Part shown: one piece after another, positions 10,895-20,039 of the stretch
Layout of the letters: every line of letters starts with the position of its first letter
Position numbering within the stretch: the stretch's first letter is position 1
Origin: Eubacterium plexicaudatum ASF492
Lineage (GTDB): Bacteria > Bacillota > Clostridia > Lachnospirales > Lachnospiraceae
Direction of reading: 5' to 3'
Assembly (NCBI RefSeq): GCF_000364225.2
Contig: NZ_AQFT02000001.1
Location: 1,798,001 to 1,862,000, forward strand
DNA: 64,000 bases
Translations under genes and position numbers: made by a program
The notes under the pieces: generated by a model
Told to the model about the DNA's origin: nothing
What the model saw: the letters and a program-made list of their open reading frames with translations, nothing else
Database searches by the model: none

Positions 10895-11556
10895 TTAAAG
10901 CGTATCTGAAAAATGTTCTAACCATCCGATTACTTCATCCGGACTGTCCATCTGTGCGGTAATTCCTCGCTTTACCTCTTCGGGAACCACTATCAGATCG
11001 GGTATATGAATGACATAAGCGCCTGCCTTTTTTCCGGCCTCCACACCTGCAATACTGTCTTCCAGCACCAGACATTCTTCGATTGGAACATGTATCTCCT
11101 CCGAAGCCTTTAAAAAAATATCCGGCGCCGGTTTACTCCTTTTGATCATGTCCCCATATACAAACGCATCAAAATATGTATAAACACCTGCACGTTTAAG
11201 CATCATTTCCGCCATCTTTTTTCCGGTAGAAGTTGCAACAGCTTTATCAATCCCATGCTCTTTCAGATAATCCAGCAATTCCAACAGTCCCTTTTTATTG
11301 GAACTCCTTCCTTTTCCATATATTCGTATTGCATTTTCGTTTTTAAATCCATGCAGCGTTCAAATTCAAACTCCGGTCCATATTCTTTTAAAAATGCTTC
11401 CTGTACCGCTTTCCGGTTTTTCCCGCGAAAACTATAAAGAAAATCCATCTGAAAAACTTTTCCAAGCTCATAGCCTGCCTGTTGCCAAAAAACACACGCC
11501 AGACGTTCGGTGTCGAACATCAGGCCATCCATATCAAATATGACACCCTTTACCAT
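10895..11556 (-). CDS. HAD-superfamily phosphatase / beta-phosphoglucomutase-like (frameshifted)
   Basis: About 220 residues after restoring one A in an A run near 11300. The catalytic motif I is IFDMDGLMFDTE (nucleophile and acid/base Asp), motif II lies in VATSTGKKMAE, and motifs III/IV in KPAPDIFLKA and LVLEDSIAGVEAG. This is the class of small HAD enzymes with an alpha-helical cap that hydrolyse or isomerise sugar phosphates. Exact substrate cannot be read. It stands between the SIR2 gene and the sigma/anti-sigma operon, separated from the latter by a terminator. Confidence 0.85.
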
Positions 11557-11678
11557 AAGTCATGCTTCCTTTCTGTCGCAAATTTCTATTGCAAATTGTA
11601 TTTGGTCTTAAAAAACCATTTTAATCCGGATGGAAATTTATTTTTATTCAGCTTGCTTTTTATAATAGCACAATAATA

Positions 11679-11706
11679 AAAAGCACGTAATATTTTACGT
11701 GCTTTT
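11679..11706. terminator. Intrinsic terminator
   Basis: A perfect 12-bp inverted repeat (AAAAGCACGTAA / TTACGTGCTTTT) with a 4-base loop. It ends the sigma/anti-sigma operon on the minus strand. Confidence 0.8.
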
Positions 11707-11739
11707 CATCTAAAAATTTCTTTTATAAGTTCACGGATT

Positions 11740-12954
11740 CTATGGAATAACAATCCCTTCCTTCGGAACATAAACCACAAAGGTTACCGTTCCGTCTTCA
11801 TTCAGCGTATAAGTCGTAATAACCATGCTTTCCGGTTCATTATCCGTATAACTGCTACAGCCAATCATCATCTCTCCCGGTTTTTTATCTTTAAAATACT
11901 TCGATACAAGTACCCTGCCGCTTCCTGATGTACGCCCTTCTATGTCATAACTTATGGATACACACCCTTCGCTGTCCGGTGTTAAGATCTGTATCGTACT
12001 CTCTACACAATCCGCGTATTTGTCTATATTTTCCGGTGTAATCTGATCCAGCCACGCCTGGATTTCGGCACCCTTTTCTGCCTCTTTTTCTTTTTGTGCG
12101 TCCGGCTTGCTTTCCCCTTCCTTTGTTTCCGGATCTGCTTGCAGCTCCTTCAGTGCCGTTACATAGTTTGCTGCCGCCACAGGGTCTGCCTCTGCAACAT
12201 CAATCGGAAGCTGAAACAGCGCATTTAACCCGTCGTAAGCTTCGTTTCTTGTAATCTCGCCGGTTGCTTTGTCATACTTATATGCCTTTGGATCGTAAAA
12301 GGTACTGTCACTTACGCCTAAATACAGACCTTTGTCCGCAAAGATTTCCACATTGTCACATTCGGTAAGCCTGTATAAAATACCGTTTTCTGAAAATTCC
12401 GAGTAGCTGCCGCGCATGGTTACCGTATTGTACTCCGCCGGATCATACCCTCTGATAAACGGTGATACAAAAAACGATAAGTCTGCATAAGCATCCTCCG
12501 CCGTATCCGGCATCTGGGTCCCGTCCGCATACTCAATTGCTGTTACACAATACGTACGGTCAGACCGCACAACGCCATTGCTCGTCCGCTCATATTGCGA
12601 AAGATTTTTGCCTGAAACAATTCCGATCAACGTTACACGGTATTTGCCGATCGTCTGTTCTTCTTGGATACGAACCACATCTTCCCCTAAAAAAGCATCC
12701 GTCAGCTTTGTATCATGAAATCTTTCCGTTACTGTTTCCGGCGCCAAATATTTCCAGGACGCATAGGCCGTAACAGAACCTGCCCCTAATACAATTGCTG
12801 CGGCAGCTGCTGCCGCCGGTATCCTTCTTACTTTTTTCATATCCATCGTCTTTTTCTCCTTTACCTGTCTTAAAATATTCCGGTTCAGCTGTCTGTCCGG
12901 CTCCATCGTTGGAGTAAGGGCCTGTTTTAATAATGTGTCAAGGTCTCTTTTCAT
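11740..12954 (-). CDS. Membrane anti-sigma factor with extracytoplasmic domain
   Basis: 404 residues. The first 40 are a short cytoplasmic segment with the RQLNRNILRQVKEK-type helix, followed by one membrane segment (about 42-62, alanine-rich) and a large extracellular domain of DUF4179-like type with a charged Lys/Glu insertion at about 275-300. The gene starts inside the sigma-factor gene (17-base overlap), the classical layout in which the membrane protein holds its ECF sigma factor inactive. Function by context and topology; no zinc-binding anti-sigma motif was seen. Confidence 0.8.
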   Translation of the reverse strand: MKRDLDTLLKQALTPTMEPDRQLNRNILRQVKEKKTMDMKKVRRIPAAAAAAAIVLGAGSVTAYASWKYLAPETVTERFHDTKLTDAFLGEDVVRIQEEQTIGKYRVTLIGIVSGKNLSQYERTSNGVVRSDRTYCVTAIEYADGTQMPDTAEDAYADLSFFVSPFIRGYDPAEYNTVTMRGSYSEFSENGILYRLTECDNVEIFADKGLYLGVSDSTFYDPKAYKYDKATGEITRNEAYDGLNALFQLPIDVAEADPVAAANYVTALKELQADPETKEGESKPDAQKEKEAEKGAEIQAWLDQITPENIDKYADCVESTIQILTPDSEGCVSISYDIEGRTSGSGRVLVSKYFKDKKPGEMMIGCSSYTDNEPESMVITTYTLNEDGTVTFVVYVPKEGIVIP

Positions 12955-13480
12955 TTAAAACAACCTCCAATTCTTTTTCCAGTATCCTTCTGGCATGATA
13001 CAGCCTGCTTTTTACCGTTCCTTCCGGTATCTTCATCACAGCCGCGATCTGTGCGACCGCCATACCTTCCATATAATACAGCAACACAACGGCACGGTAC
13101 CTGTGCGGCAGCGCCGCTACTGCGGTACGCACCGCCTGTATATCCGCATTATGCAGATACTGTGCCTCTGCGGACTGCTCGATTCCGGCACAGCTTTGTA
13201 TCTCTTTATCTTCTGTCAACGTCTGTATCTGCGCTATCCGCTTTCTCCAGGCAAATTTACGCTTTTTGTTTTTCCAGATCCGCACCGCCACCGCAAGCAG
13301 ATAGTTTTTCGGATTCCGGTCTGTCTTTATCGTTTCATGCAGCTCTACCACCTTTAAAAACGTATCCTGGTATAAGTCTTCTGCTTCCTGCCTGCTGCCG
13401 GTCAGGTATGCACAGAAGGAATAAATATCTGTTCCGTATGCATCAATGCACTCAGCCAATTCTGCTTTTGTCATACTCAA
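12938..13480 (-). CDS. ECF-type RNA polymerase sigma factor
   Basis: 180 residues with region 2 (YSFCAYLTGSRQEAEDLYQDTFLKV, about 17-41) and region 4 (LPHRYRAVVLLYYMEGMAVAQI... helix-turn-helix and EGTVKSRLYHARR, about 120-170). It recruits RNA polymerase to a small regulon when freed from the partner encoded immediately downstream. The start may be residue 1 or the ATG two codons later. A TACAAT box lies about 100 bases upstream with a weak -35, so the control of the gene is not clear. Confidence 0.9.
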   Translation of the reverse strand: MSMTKAELAECIDAYGTDIYSFCAYLTGSRQEAEDLYQDTFLKVVELHETIKTDRNPKNYLLAVAVRIWKNKKRKFAWRKRIAQIQTLTEDKEIQSCAGIEQSAEAQYLHNADIQAVRTAVAALPHRYRAVVLLYYMEGMAVAQIAAVMKIPEGTVKSRLYHARRILEKELEVVLNEKRP

Positions 13481-13746
13481 TCTCCACTTTTAAGACGTCT
13501 TTCGAACTGTTGATATTTCAACTACGGCTCTACTGCAAAAGGTTTGATTCCGTTGCCCTTCACTGATATATTGTAACAGCTTTTGATTCGGTTTAAAAAA
13601 ATTGCAAATTAATAGACGCATGGTTTACATTTTACTGTTCCATGCGCCTATTTTCTTTCAAAACGTGCAAAGTGCAAAACAGCAGGATTGTCTTTTCGGA
13701 AAAATCATAGCTTTCTAAGGTAGCCTATTTTTGCACCCAAAGGATT

Positions 13747-14094
13747 ATGAAAGAAAATCAGGAAGATTACCTTGGAAGACTAATTTGTACCGGATGCGGT
13801 AAACAATGCTCTCTTTTAAATCCAAGATGCGGAACAGGACAGATGCAGGCGCAAGAAGCCATTGAGTACTACAATCAAAATGCGAAAAATGGTTCAATAG
13901 ATGCTGAAAGTATTTCTGATATCGAAGGGCAAAATAATTCCAGACAGTACGATGCAGAAAAGAAATTAAGGGTCAGTGTAGATGAAGACTATCTCGACTT
14001 ATTTACAGAATATATAGCAATCACGGGATTATATATTGCTGGAACATACTACATATTAGAAATAATAGAGAGAAGGAAATCAAAAAAAGAATAG
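13747..14094 (+). CDS. Small protein with N-terminal zinc-ribbon-like cysteines, unknown function
   Basis: 115 residues on the plus strand, against the direction of its neighbours, behind AAAGGA. The N terminus has four cysteines in an ICTGCGKQCSLLNPRCG pattern that could bind one metal ion. The middle is polar, and residues about 80-105 (FTEYIAITGLYIAGTYYILEI) may be a membrane helix. I do not recognise the family. It stands alone with about 260 bases on each side. Confidence 0.5.
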   Translation: MKENQEDYLGRLICTGCGKQCSLLNPRCGTGQMQAQEAIEYYNQNAKNGSIDAESISDIEGQNNSRQYDAEKKLRVSVDEDYLDLFTEYIAITGLYIAGTYYILEIIERRKSKKE

Positions 14095-14288
14095 CTCAGG
14101 TAAATTATAGCAAAATTCCGTCCTTACAAGCGATCGAACGGGTAAACCATACCTACAGCATCTTATGCCTCACAAACGGATTTGATGGCTGAGACAATGC
14201 CAGGTAAATGGTAACTGCTTATTTTCCCTGGCCGGCAGACAATTTTAAACTTTCAAAAGCAGGGCTGTGGCGCCGCCTGACGATTCTC

Positions 14289-14359
14289 GAGTGTGTCTTA
14301 AAATTGCTTTCTGTCAACTGTGCGTCACAGTTTGCAGGAATAAATTTTAAGACACACTC
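14289..14359. repeat. Short palindromic element with IS-like ends
   Basis: GAGTGTGTCTTAAAATT (14289-14305) is repeated in inverted orientation at 14343-14359 around a 37-base core. The same 17-base end recurs at 17255-17271. It looks like two insertion-sequence ends brought together, or a miniature element. Confidence 0.6.
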
Positions 14360-14429
14360 TAGTCCATCCATACAGCGTATCAATGTTGATACTCAATTCC
14401 TTCGCCGCTTTTCGGAAGTGTCAAGTATT

Positions 14430-14837
14430 TTACATATTTTTCCGAATGCGCAAAATATTCTGCCCATCCTTATATTCATAAGTAATCTCATCCATACTCT
14501 TCTTTACCATATAAATGCCAAGTCCGCCAATTTCCCGCTCTTCTGCCGTAAGTGCCACATCAGGGTCTTCTCTGGCAAGCGGGTTATAAGCCTTGCCATT
14601 GTCGATAAACGTCACCACCACAGAAAGAGGTTCCTGCAAGACTTCAATACGGACAATTGACGAACCTGTCTTGGGATTGTAGGCATAGTGCGCAATATTG
14701 CCAAAGAGTTCGTCAATAGCAATGTTAATCTGCATCTGTGCTTTTATCGGGCAATTCAGCTGTGTTAACCGCTCATTCACAAAATCCGTCACTTTTTCTA
14801 TATTTTCTACCGTAGCATCAACTCTCAATTCCTTCAT
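14430..14837 (-). CDS. RsbW/SpoIIAB-like anti-sigma ATPase (serine kinase)
   Basis: 135 residues forming a single HATPase_c domain: the N box lies in QINIAIDELFGNIAHYAY, the G1 box in FIDNGKAYNP and the G2 box in GGLGIYMVK. Proteins of this family bind a sigma factor or other target and phosphorylate a STAS-domain antagonist. The start at 14837 follows AAGGATG. The STAS partner is two genes upstream, with a damaged phosphatase between them, the expected trio of a partner-switching module. Confidence 0.85.
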   Translation of the reverse strand: MKELRVDATVENIEKVTDFVNERLTQLNCPIKAQMQINIAIDELFGNIAHYAYNPKTGSSIVRIEVLQEPLSVVVTFIDNGKAYNPLAREDPDVALTAEEREIGGLGIYMVKKSMDEITYEYKDGQNILRIRKNM

Positions 14838-14856
14838 TATTCATCCTTTCCTTGTA

Positions 14857-14976
14857 TTACGGACATAACATGGTAATATCATCAAACTGCGGCGCATCGC
14901 CCACAAAAGCATCCATAATCTGTTGCCTCTGTCACACCGTATGTATACGGAAAAAGCCGGACACCGGGGGATAACT
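14857..14976 (-). pseudogene. Remnant of SpoIIE-type PP2C phosphatase with internal deletion
   Basis: Directly after the STAS stop the sequence encodes LSPGVRLFPYTYGVTEATD, matching the LxPGDxLFLYTDGVTEA motif of PP2C/SpoIIE phosphatases. Thirty bases later another frame gives FVGDAPQFDDITMLCP and a stop, which is the very C terminus of the same family. The several hundred bases that should lie before and between are gone. An intact gene here would dephosphorylate the STAS protein, so the partner switch has lost its phosphatase in this copy. Confidence 0.75.
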
Positions 14977-15282
14977 CTAAACTTGCGGCTCTATCGTAAG
15001 GATATCGGCAAATCCGGTCACTTCAAAAATCTCCATAATCGTCTCATTCACCCTCACAACATTCATACTGCCCTGCTTGTTCATCTGCTTCTGTGCACCC
15101 AGAAGAATACGCAGTCCCGCCGATGACAGATAGTCAAGCGCACCCATGTCAAAGGTCAATTCCGTTACTCCCTCCAGACTGCCGGACAGAATCTTCTCAA
15201 GCTCTAACGCCGTTGTCGTATCTAATCTTCCATCCAGGGAAATGCATAACTGGTTTCCATTCACGTTCTCTACAATAATCAT
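14977..15282 (-). CDS. STAS-domain anti-anti-sigma factor
   Basis: 101 residues, a lone STAS domain with ISLDGRLDTTTA and the phospho-serine motif MGALDYLSSAGLRILL (Ser near residue 55-56). In partner-switching systems the unphosphorylated form sequesters the RsbW-like ATPase. Good AAGGAG site before ATG 15282. It sits between the MATE fusion and the phosphatase remnant. Confidence 0.9.
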   Translation of the reverse strand: MIIVENVNGNQLCISLDGRLDTTTALELEKILSGSLEGVTELTFDMGALDYLSSAGLRILLGAQKQMNKQGSMNVVRVNETIMEIFEVTGFADILTIEPQV

Positions 15283-15347
15283 GTTTTTCTCTCCTTATCA
15301 TATTGACAAAATATTTTCCCAAACCATATTTTTCGGGACAATTGATA

Positions 15348-17117
15348 TTAATTCAGGGATAAATCCTGATTTTTTCGGATATTCAGCTCCACCACAGTGT
15401 TATTCATGTTCAATACCCGCATATACCGGAATTCGGATGCCATTTTCTTAATCAGGGCAATCCCACCTAAAGCCACTGTTTCTTCCTTCTGCTGCTGATA
15501 CTCCAACGGATTAAAGGGTATACCATCATCACGAATTCTTAACATGTACTTGTCATCCTGTATGGTAAAACTGATATCCATATAATTTTTCCCGCTGCGG
15601 TAACCATACCGCACAATATTGGCAGCAATTTCCTCAACGGCAAGGCCAAGAACCGTGGCATCCCATTCACTTATGTGGTTGTCTGCACAAAATGCAAACA
15701 GCTTTTCCCGAAAAGCAATCACCTCTTCCGGATTACGATCAACAGAACATTCTAAGAACTTCTCATTCGTAATCTGTGGCAGCATGTCTCCGGCCGCAAA
15801 TTTCCCGCTGCACTGTCCCATGACCCGCCAGAGAGCAGCCATAAGAATCGTAATCACCTCGCTTACTACTGCCATCATACATACACCGGAAAGTCCCCAA
15901 AAGAAAATCCCTTCTAAAGTGAGTGGCACGATCACTACAAATCCCTGCAACACAGTCACTACCGTAGACAGGCCTGGCTGTAAAATTGTCTGGTAGTAGG
16001 ACATCAGAAATTTATTATACACATAAAAAGGAAAGCTGCAGGCAAACGTACGCAGTGCCATCTCACACAGTGCAAGCATATTGCCTTCTGTGATTCCAAA
16101 TAACCTGGCAATCAACCCCGGAACGGCAAAAAATATCATTAACAAAATAACTATTGCCATGTAGCTATAGATGAGTACTCTCTTACAAAGGGTACGAATG
16201 CCATAATAATCGCGTTCTCCATAGAGAATTCCTGCAATATTCCGGACCGGTCCAATAATTCCCCCTACACACAATTCCGTAATCAGCGCGGCATTAGCAC
16301 AAACAAAATAGACTGCCATCGAGTCTTTTCCCAGAATACGCACAATTGCAGAGTTGATAATCACAGATTTTAATGCGGACATCAGCGTAAAGGCTGTACC
16401 GGGAATTCCTGCCTTCATCGAAATCCACACATATTGCAGCACTTTTTTATCCGGTTTTCGCAGGCGCAGCATCCGCTGCCCGGAACAAAAATAAAATACC
16501 ACCGGCACCATTCCGGCCAGGTAACCAATCACTGTTGCCAGTGCACTGCCTGCCATGCCCATATGAAAACCCCGGATAAACACAAAATCCAGAATCAGAT
16601 TTACCACATTGGCAATGATGAAAAGCGTACTCCCCAACTGCGGATGGTTATCTGCATTCATAAAATAGCAGAAAATAATAGCGGCCGTCAGAATCGGGAT
16701 TCCTGCAACATTCACCATAATATACGGCTCTGCAAGCGCCGCCAATTCATTATTTCCGGCAAGCAGCATGGCAGCAGGTCCCGGCAGGATTGGCGCAAGC
16801 AGCGCAAGAAACACTGCTATTGCCAGACCGGCTGCCAGTGAGGCGGTGAACACCCCACCGGCTTTTTCCATCTCCCGTTTCCCAAGGAACACCGCCGCCT
16901 CAGCCGCGCCGCCCATAGCAAGCATAAAAGCCGCCATCTGCAGCAGCAAAAGCACCGGCATAGAAATTTCAATCGCCGCCATCGCTTCCGCTCCCAGTAG
17001 GTTCCCGACAATCATTCCATCCACCACATTGCCAAGCTGCATTGCAACTGTCATCAACACTCCTGGCAGAATATACCGGTGGATCTTTTTACCGATTAAA
17101 AACGCATTTCTCTCCAT
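15348..17117 (-). CDS. MATE-family transporter fused to an RsbW-like ATPase domain
   Basis: About 589 residues. Residues 1-450 form twelve membrane helices of a MATE (multidrug and toxin extrusion) transporter, with the paired motifs GNVVDGMIVGNLLG and the internal repeat. After a short linker (about 450-465) the C-terminal 120 residues are an HATPase_c domain of the RsbW type (VLGLAVEEIAANIVRYGY as N box, IRDDGIPFNP and GGIALIKKM as G boxes). ATG 17117 follows AGGAGAG. The fusion puts a partner-switch kinase on a membrane carrier and sits in an operon with STAS and a second ATPase, suggesting the transporter is regulated by, or reports to, that switch. The role is inferred. Confidence 0.85.
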   Translation of the reverse strand: MERNAFLIGKKIHRYILPGVLMTVAMQLGNVVDGMIVGNLLGAEAMAAIEISMPVLLLLQMAAFMLAMGGAAEAAVFLGKREMEKAGGVFTASLAAGLAIAVFLALLAPILPGPAAMLLAGNNELAALAEPYIMVNVAGIPILTAAIIFCYFMNADNHPQLGSTLFIIANVVNLILDFVFIRGFHMGMAGSALATVIGYLAGMVPVVFYFCSGQRMLRLRKPDKKVLQYVWISMKAGIPGTAFTLMSALKSVIINSAIVRILGKDSMAVYFVCANAALITELCVGGIIGPVRNIAGILYGERDYYGIRTLCKRVLIYSYMAIVILLMIFFAVPGLIARLFGITEGNMLALCEMALRTFACSFPFYVYNKFLMSYYQTILQPGLSTVVTVLQGFVVIVPLTLEGIFFWGLSGVCMMAVVSEVITILMAALWRVMGQCSGKFAAGDMLPQITNEKFLECSVDRNPEEVIAFREKLFAFCADNHISEWDATVLGLAVEEIAANIVRYGYRSGKNYMDISFTIQDDKYMLRIRDDGIPFNPLEYQQQKEETVALGGIALIKKMASEFRYMRVLNMNNTVVELNIRKNQDLSLN

Positions 17118-17254
17118 AGAACTCTCCTGTAACCGTTCGGCTGACTTATCCACGCCAATCAAAGCTCAATTCTAACCTCCCAACATCTTCACCTGCAAAT
17201 TTTAAAACATTGATCCAATCTCCCGCAAAGTGGAGCGTGCAGATGGCAGGAATG

Positions 17255-17271
17255 AATTTTAAGACACACTC
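17255..17271. repeat. IS-like terminal repeat, second location
   Basis: AATTTTAAGACACACTC, identical to the end repeat at 14343-14359 and inverted relative to 14289-14305. It overlaps the stop codon of the GHKL kinase gene. Together the ends bracket the partner-switch block. Confidence 0.6.
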
Positions 17272-18561
17272 TAAGTGAGATTAAGCAGAATTCTTGTTAT
17301 AAACATTCCATCCCGTACGCAAAAATCTGTTGCACCTTCATAACGGGAAACCGCCTTAATAATACTGGCCACACCCATGCCTTCGCCTTTATCCGACTGC
17401 GGCAGCCCTTTCCTAAAAACCACCTCTTTGCTGCTTGTATTCTGACACCGGATAACCACCTTGTTTTTTTCTGTGATATATAAATGTCTATCACTTGCTG
17501 CGGCTGTCCGGAACCGGCACACCCATGAATCGCATTCTCAAACATATTTGCCAGAATGGCGATCCAGTCAATATCCCGGATAGGAAGGTTCTCTTCCAGC
17601 CTAATGTCCATAACGACCTGAATATTCTGTCTCCGTGCCTTTTTCGCATATGCCAGCAAGATACCGTTTACCGCCAGATTATTGCTGATATCCTTTACTT
17701 TCCATTTTTCCACATCTTCATCATACTGTGTAAGATACGCAAGAAGCTGATCATACTCCTTTTTTGAACATATTCCCGAATCAAAAGGGTATGGTGGCGC
17801 ACATCATGGCGAATCCTCGCCGCCTCTATTTTTGATTCTCTCATAAGATCCATCTGCTGGTGCAAGAGCTGTTCATTTACCTCAAGCAGCTCTTTCTCCG
17901 CCTGATAATAATGTTCCTGGCCCAAGTGAATATAAAGATGGAGGATTGCATACTGGAGCGTTCCCGCCATAAACAAAATCAAAAATGCACGCACCATATT
18001 AAAAACGGAAAACCCTTGTAAATTGGGCCAATATGCCATAATTGCACCGAGCATTACCGACACAAAAAGAGCCGCTGCACTGAATAGATCCATTTCCTGG
18101 AGTAAAAAATCCACACCACCCAAAAACTGCTTCCGGAACTTAAACCAGGTAAAAATAAGGATTAGCACAAAACATACAAAACGTACAAGAATATCTATCC
18201 ATAGATTACCTTCAAACCACCAGCGCGTCACATCCACGCCGCAAAAGGTACATACTGAAAATAAATAAAATGCCAATGCCATCTTATATAAAGACAAATA
18301 TAAAACTTCGCTGCTCATGATACTGCAGAATATCCCAACGGCAGGGAGCGCTGAGAGCGCAGCAAAGCGGACAAAACTGCTTTTTGCCGCCAGATACCAG
18401 ACACTATAGGCAGTAACCATAGAAACGCCAAATATAATGTAACACCAGGCTGTTTTCTTCATGGAAAACCTCGGCCTGTCCAACATGAAAAAAAATGACA
18501 GCATCAATCCTGTGCTAATGGCATTACGCAATAACGCAATCCAAAAAGAACCTCCCAGCAT
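17271..18561 (-). CDS. GHKL-type membrane histidine kinase (two frameshifts)
   Basis: Joined through one-base losses near 17710 and near 17480, this is about 430 residues: six or seven N-terminal membrane helices (about 8-215), a coiled coil (220-250), a dimerisation helix with the phospho-acceptor in RIRHDVRHH (about 255), and a GHKL ATPase domain with NMFENAIHG as N box and GEGMGVASI as G box. This layout is that of AgrC/NatK-like sensors of peptides or membrane stress. No response regulator lies next to it, so it is an orphan or its partner was lost. The stop codon lies inside the IS-like end at 17255-17271, so the last residues may not be original. Confidence 0.82.
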
Positions 18562-18739
18562 GCCCCCTCATTCCTCCTTTATTGCAGAACACTGTGAATT
18601 TATTATAATATTTTGCCATATTGTATATCTAAGGATTATAGATAAAAGTCTGTGCTTCGCCTAGTAGTTTGGAACATATTGCACTTTTAGAGGTACAATT
18701 TGCAATGAAAAATTCTTCCGGTTTCCTCTCAAGGATATG

Positions 18740-18835
18740 TTACATGGCATCCTTGATGGTCTTTTGAACCCATCCATTGATGGATTCCATTGCGGCATTG
18801 TCTGTCGGCGTTCCTGCCCGTGACATAGAGTGACC
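18740..18835 (-). pseudogene. Fragment of IS3-family transposase (OrfB)
   Basis: About 30 codons encode SMSRAGTPTDNAAMESINGW, the conserved rve-domain stretch that contains the catalytic Glu of IS3/IS150 transposases, followed by a stop. Nothing else of the element is recognisable. Confidence 0.75.
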
Positions 18836-18842
18836 CCTCCGT

Positions 18843-19234
18843 GTCCAATTTTAGTTTACCACTTCATGCTCATGGGGACACTCATGGATTTTTGCACAGC
18901 AAAAGAGATACAAAAATATATGATAAAACATTATTTTAGATTCTTACGGAATAATAATGAATGAAGATAAAATAAATGAATAGTATTTCCAATAGTGGAA
19001 ATACTATTCATTAAGAAAAAAGCAATACAAAGTCGAAAAACAAATAAAAATGTTAGAAATTACAAAATCATCAATAATTAAAAATGTCGAAATAGCATTA
19101 CGGCTACATACCAACTTCCGACAATACACAGTTAAATTTACAGTCTCGCGCGGGTCGGTATCATGGGCTTATAGACCTGGAGCAAAACACCCTTTGGAAG
19201 GGCGGTTTTGATTTTTCCATATCATTGACAGCTA
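18843..19234. other. Gene-free interval with two hairpins
   Basis: No credible coding sequence. It holds a perfect 16-bp inverted repeat (18975-18990 / 18997-19012, six-base loop, no T tract) and a terminator-like hairpin at 19184-19209 (AAAACaCCCTT / AAGGGcGGTTTT) which probably ends transcription after yoeB and may work on both strands. Confidence 0.6.
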
Positions 19235-19498
19235 TCAATCCTTATAGTGCCCTTTACATGATTTCACAATAATTTGGTTATCTGAAATCTCATAAACGAT
19301 ACGATTGGATTCATCAATTCGCCTGCTAAATGAACCAGATTTTCCATATTTCAGTGGCTCAGGCTTGCCAATTCCATGTAATGCCCCATCTCGTTCTATG
19401 CTTTGCAATAGCTGATTAATTTTCTTTAATATCTTTTTATCCTGTGTCTGCCAGTAGAGATACTCACTCCATCCTTCTTCTGCAAAAGTGATTTTCAT
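19235..19498 (-). CDS. yoeB: YoeB-type toxin (ribosome-dependent mRNA interferase)
   Basis: 87 residues from ATG 19498, with the Txe/YoeB signature ITFAEEGWSEYLYWQTQDKK, the catalytic-site segment GKPEPLKYGKSGSFSRRID and the C-terminal CKGHYKD with the conserved His-Tyr. These toxins cut mRNA in the ribosomal A site. The ribosome site lies inside the last codons of the antitoxin gene, three bases away, so the pair is co-translated. Confidence 0.92.
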   Translation of the reverse strand: MKITFAEEGWSEYLYWQTQDKKILKKINQLLQSIERDGALHGIGKPEPLKYGKSGSFSRRIDESNRIVYEISDNQIIVKSCKGHYKD

Positions 19499-19501
19499 CA
19501 A

Positions 19502-19759
19502 TTATTCCTCCATGGCCAAAAGCTCATCCATGGTTTTTGTTACCACCTGTCCGTTTTTAATCTGTTCATCTGCTCTATTTAATTTTGCCAAATACTCAAC
19601 ATTCTTTTTGGCCTTTTCTAATTCATTATATTCTGATTCTGATATAATAACCACATTCTTATTCTCTTTACGAGATACAATTACCGGCTCCCCGCTAAAA
19701 GCTATATCAAAATATTTCTTGATATTTGCTCTTACTTCCATCTGCTTTGTTGCAATCAT
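19502..19759 (-). CDS. yefM: YefM/Phd-type antitoxin
   Basis: 85 residues; the N-terminal dimeric DNA-binding half carries ATKQMEVRANIKKYFDIAF...PVIVSRKENKNVVIIS, and the acidic C-terminal half (NGQVVTKTMDELLAMEE) is the toxin-binding tail. It represses its own promoter and neutralises YoeB. Preceded by AAAGGAG. The promoter region contains spaced GTAC words that could be its operator. Confidence 0.92.
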   Translation of the reverse strand: MIATKQMEVRANIKKYFDIAFSGEPVIVSRKENKNVVIISESEYNELEKAKKNVEYLAKLNRADEQIKNGQVVTKTMDELLAMEE

Positions 19760-19807
19760 AGCGCACTCCTTTCCGTACCTAAAACCGTACTGTTTATTGT
19801 ACTAAAT

Positions 19808-19837
19808 ATTATATGCTAATTGGTATCTGTTAGTCAA
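19808..19837 (-). promoter_or_regulatory. Promoter of yefM-yoeB
   Basis: On the minus strand TTGACT (19832-19837) and TATAAT (19808-19813) are 18 bases apart. GTAC repeats between -10 and the start codon (about 19770-19802) are candidate autoregulatory half-sites. Confidence 0.6.
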
Positions 19838-19855
19838 CAAATTTTATATTTATCC

Positions 19856-20017
19856 CTATTCTTTCCCATATTCTTCCAGCCTCTTCAACTTTCTTCTAGC
19901 TGTTCTTCGGTTTCTCATCTTATACTTTCTCCACTCCTTATGATTATAAGTCCAGCAGGCATATTTTCTATCAAATTTATCTTCATAGGACAGCTGTTTC
20001 CAAAATCCCTTCCGCAT
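19856..20017 (-). CDS. Small basic protein downstream of the TOTE gene
   Basis: 53 residues from ATG 20017 (an alternative start at 20056 overlaps the preceding stop). It is strongly basic (WRKYKMRNRRTARRKLKRLE) with Trp/Tyr-rich start. Family not recognised; the charge suggests nucleic-acid binding. It is the last gene of the helicase/primase transcript. Confidence 0.45.
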   Translation of the reverse strand: MRKGFWKQLSYEDKFDRKYACWTYNHKEWRKYKMRNRRTARRKLKRLEEYGKE

Positions 20018-20039
20018 AATGACTACTTCTTTCCTACTC

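Noticed and set aside
16434-17175. Plus-strand frames over the MATE gene
   Set aside because: Mirror frames of membrane helices in the MATE transporter; no start signals or recognisable domains.
18975-19012. Perfect 16-bp inverted repeat as a possible terminator or attachment site
   Set aside because: No T tract follows on either strand and no gene ends nearby; kept only as a hairpin in the interval description.
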